A stretch of DNA of 64,000 nt, from positions 39,800,605-39,864,604 of the forward strand of contig NC_045130.1 in NCBI RefSeq assembly GCF_007655135.1, given 5' to 3'. A program made the position numbers and the translations under genes. Shown one piece after another: positions 63,153 to 64,000 of this stretch; within the stretch, counting starts at the first letter, position 1; each line of letters begins with the position of its first letter. Below the pieces are notes generated by a model. The model had not been told where the DNA came from and ran no database searches. It saw only the letters and a program-made list of their open reading frames with translations. The DNA is from Punica granatum. Its lineage: Eukaryota; Streptophyta; Magnoliopsida; Myrtales; Lythraceae.

Positions 63153-63960
63153 TCAATTCTGTGATTTCCTGGAAACCTTTTGATGACGCTCTGCTGTTCG
63201 TTTGGGTGAGTCCCCATCGCCCAACTCGAGGAATGGTAAGAGGCCAGCTTGAGTGCCGTCGATGTCGGTACTGTCAACATCTCCTTCTATCGTCATCCCT
63301 TCAATCCTAGCTGCAATTGAATCTCCCTTCCCTCCCACATCAATATCTGTAAAATAAAGAGAAAGAAAAGGAGAGAAGAAATGAATATCCTGGATTCGCA
63401 AGTACGTACGTACAGGGTTATTATTTCAGTCCTATACAAGTGGTGCAACAATGTCTTGGACTCCGTACATCTACATATATATTGTCCAATCCATACAAGC
63501 ATCTCGCACGAATATTAGTCAATATTCCGCACGAACAAACTAGCTAGCTACAGGTTCCGTGCGATACATTGAATTGATGATCTGGCAGTTTTTAGTCGTC
63601 AAAAGAGGCTCCAGCCTCATATGGACAGTATATATATATACGTCACACACACACACCATTAGCAGCATCTGGAATGAGGAGGAAGGAGGAGGATGATAAG
63701 TATATATACGTACCTGGGTTGGAGAAGAACCAAAGGATGGCAGCACAGAGGAGCAGGACAAATGGGATGACGTGGACGGCGTTTTCAGCAAACTTTGTGC
63801 GAGATTTCTCCTTCCTCGCGGGCTCGGGGATGGGGTCGTAGGGAGGATTCTGCTCTCCGCTCTGGTAGGATGCCATTCTCAGGATAGTCGAGGCCATGGG
63901 CGGGGGCGCATGCATGTAGTCATCGTCTGGGACTCTGCTCCAGCTTGACGATCGGTACAT
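63153..63960 (-). CDS. Uncharacterised plant single-pass membrane protein
   Basis: Two exons, 63714-63960 and 63153-63346, join in phase at a Gly/Asp-side GT-AG junction and give 146 residues. The start MYRSSSWSRVPDDDY and the segment EKSRTKFAENAVHVIPFVLL recall a plant-specific family of unknown function, but I cannot name it. Residues about 61-80 form one hydrophobic helix ending LWFFSNP. There is no signal peptide, so the first 60 residues, Pro-rich with a basic patch just before the helix, are probably cytosolic (type II-like). The second exon encodes an acidic, Asp/Gly-rich tail ending in basic residues (KVSRKSQN). The promoter lies mostly outside the window. Confidence 0.78.
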
Positions 63961-64000
63961 CTCTCTGTACTCGTGTTTTCTTTAATTTTGTCGCAGGAGA

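Noticed and set aside
1..64000. CRISPR arrays, bacterial-type operons, rRNA genes and LTR retrotransposon bodies
   Set aside because: Looked for and not seen: repeats here are microsatellites, local duplications, MITEs, SINEs and one LINE; no gag-pol frame or paired LTRs were recognised.

Overview
This window is nuclear DNA of a flowering plant, most likely a eudicot. The genes have many short introns with GT-AG ends, the spacers are AT-rich and full of (TA)n, (GA)n and poly-A/T tracts, and the proteins (plastid PFK4, EMF2, a group IX ERF, RABD2) are plant types. The species cannot be fixed from the sequence alone. No bacterial, organellar or viral block was seen. I built the gene models by hand, joining exons at GT-AG sites so that reading phase stays intact and the protein keeps its family pattern.

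Layout: (1) 405-1365 (+), last two exons of a HAD-type acid phosphatase whose 5' part lies outside the window. (2) 3023-4548 (+), a two-exon membrane-anchored pseudokinase of the LRR-III/TMKL1 kind without LRRs. (3) 6444-20256 (-), a 39-exon UTP10/HEATR1 homologue (2145 aa, small-subunit processome). (4) 21523-24844 (+), a WRAP73/WDR8-type WD-repeat protein (462 aa), head to head with UTP10. (5) 25866-30674 (+), plastid ATP-phosphofructokinase PFK4 (14 exons, 529 aa). (6) 30.7-37.5 kb, gene-poor, with a 5'-truncated LINE, SINE-like copies and local duplications. (7) 37717-38511 (+), a single-exon group IX ERF factor. (8) 38.5-49.5 kb, the largest gene desert: minisatellite-like and degenerate repeats, a tRNA-type SINE and a long-TIR foldback element. 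(9) 50232-57945 (+), a 22-exon EMF2-type Polycomb subunit (633 aa). (10) 58850-61199 (-), an 8-exon RABD2/Rab1 GTPase (203 aa), convergent with EMF2. (11) 63153-63960 (-), a two-exon single-pass membrane protein of unknown function (146 aa).

The genes are independent housekeeping or regulatory loci, not a pathway cluster: ribosome biogenesis, probable spindle-pole function, plastid glycolysis, ethylene/defence transcription, PRC2 silencing and ER-Golgi traffic. The only clear regulatory pairing is the 1.27 kb divergent UTP10/WRAP73 region.

I found no convincing new multi-gene system. The most informative observations are the mobile elements with target-site duplications I could read (LINE, SINE, 9-bp-TSD foldback MITE), a dispersed SINE family with three copies, a degenerate exon-like repeat array at 45.9-47.7 kb into which the SINE inserted, and a two-codon uORF overlapping the pseudokinase start codon.
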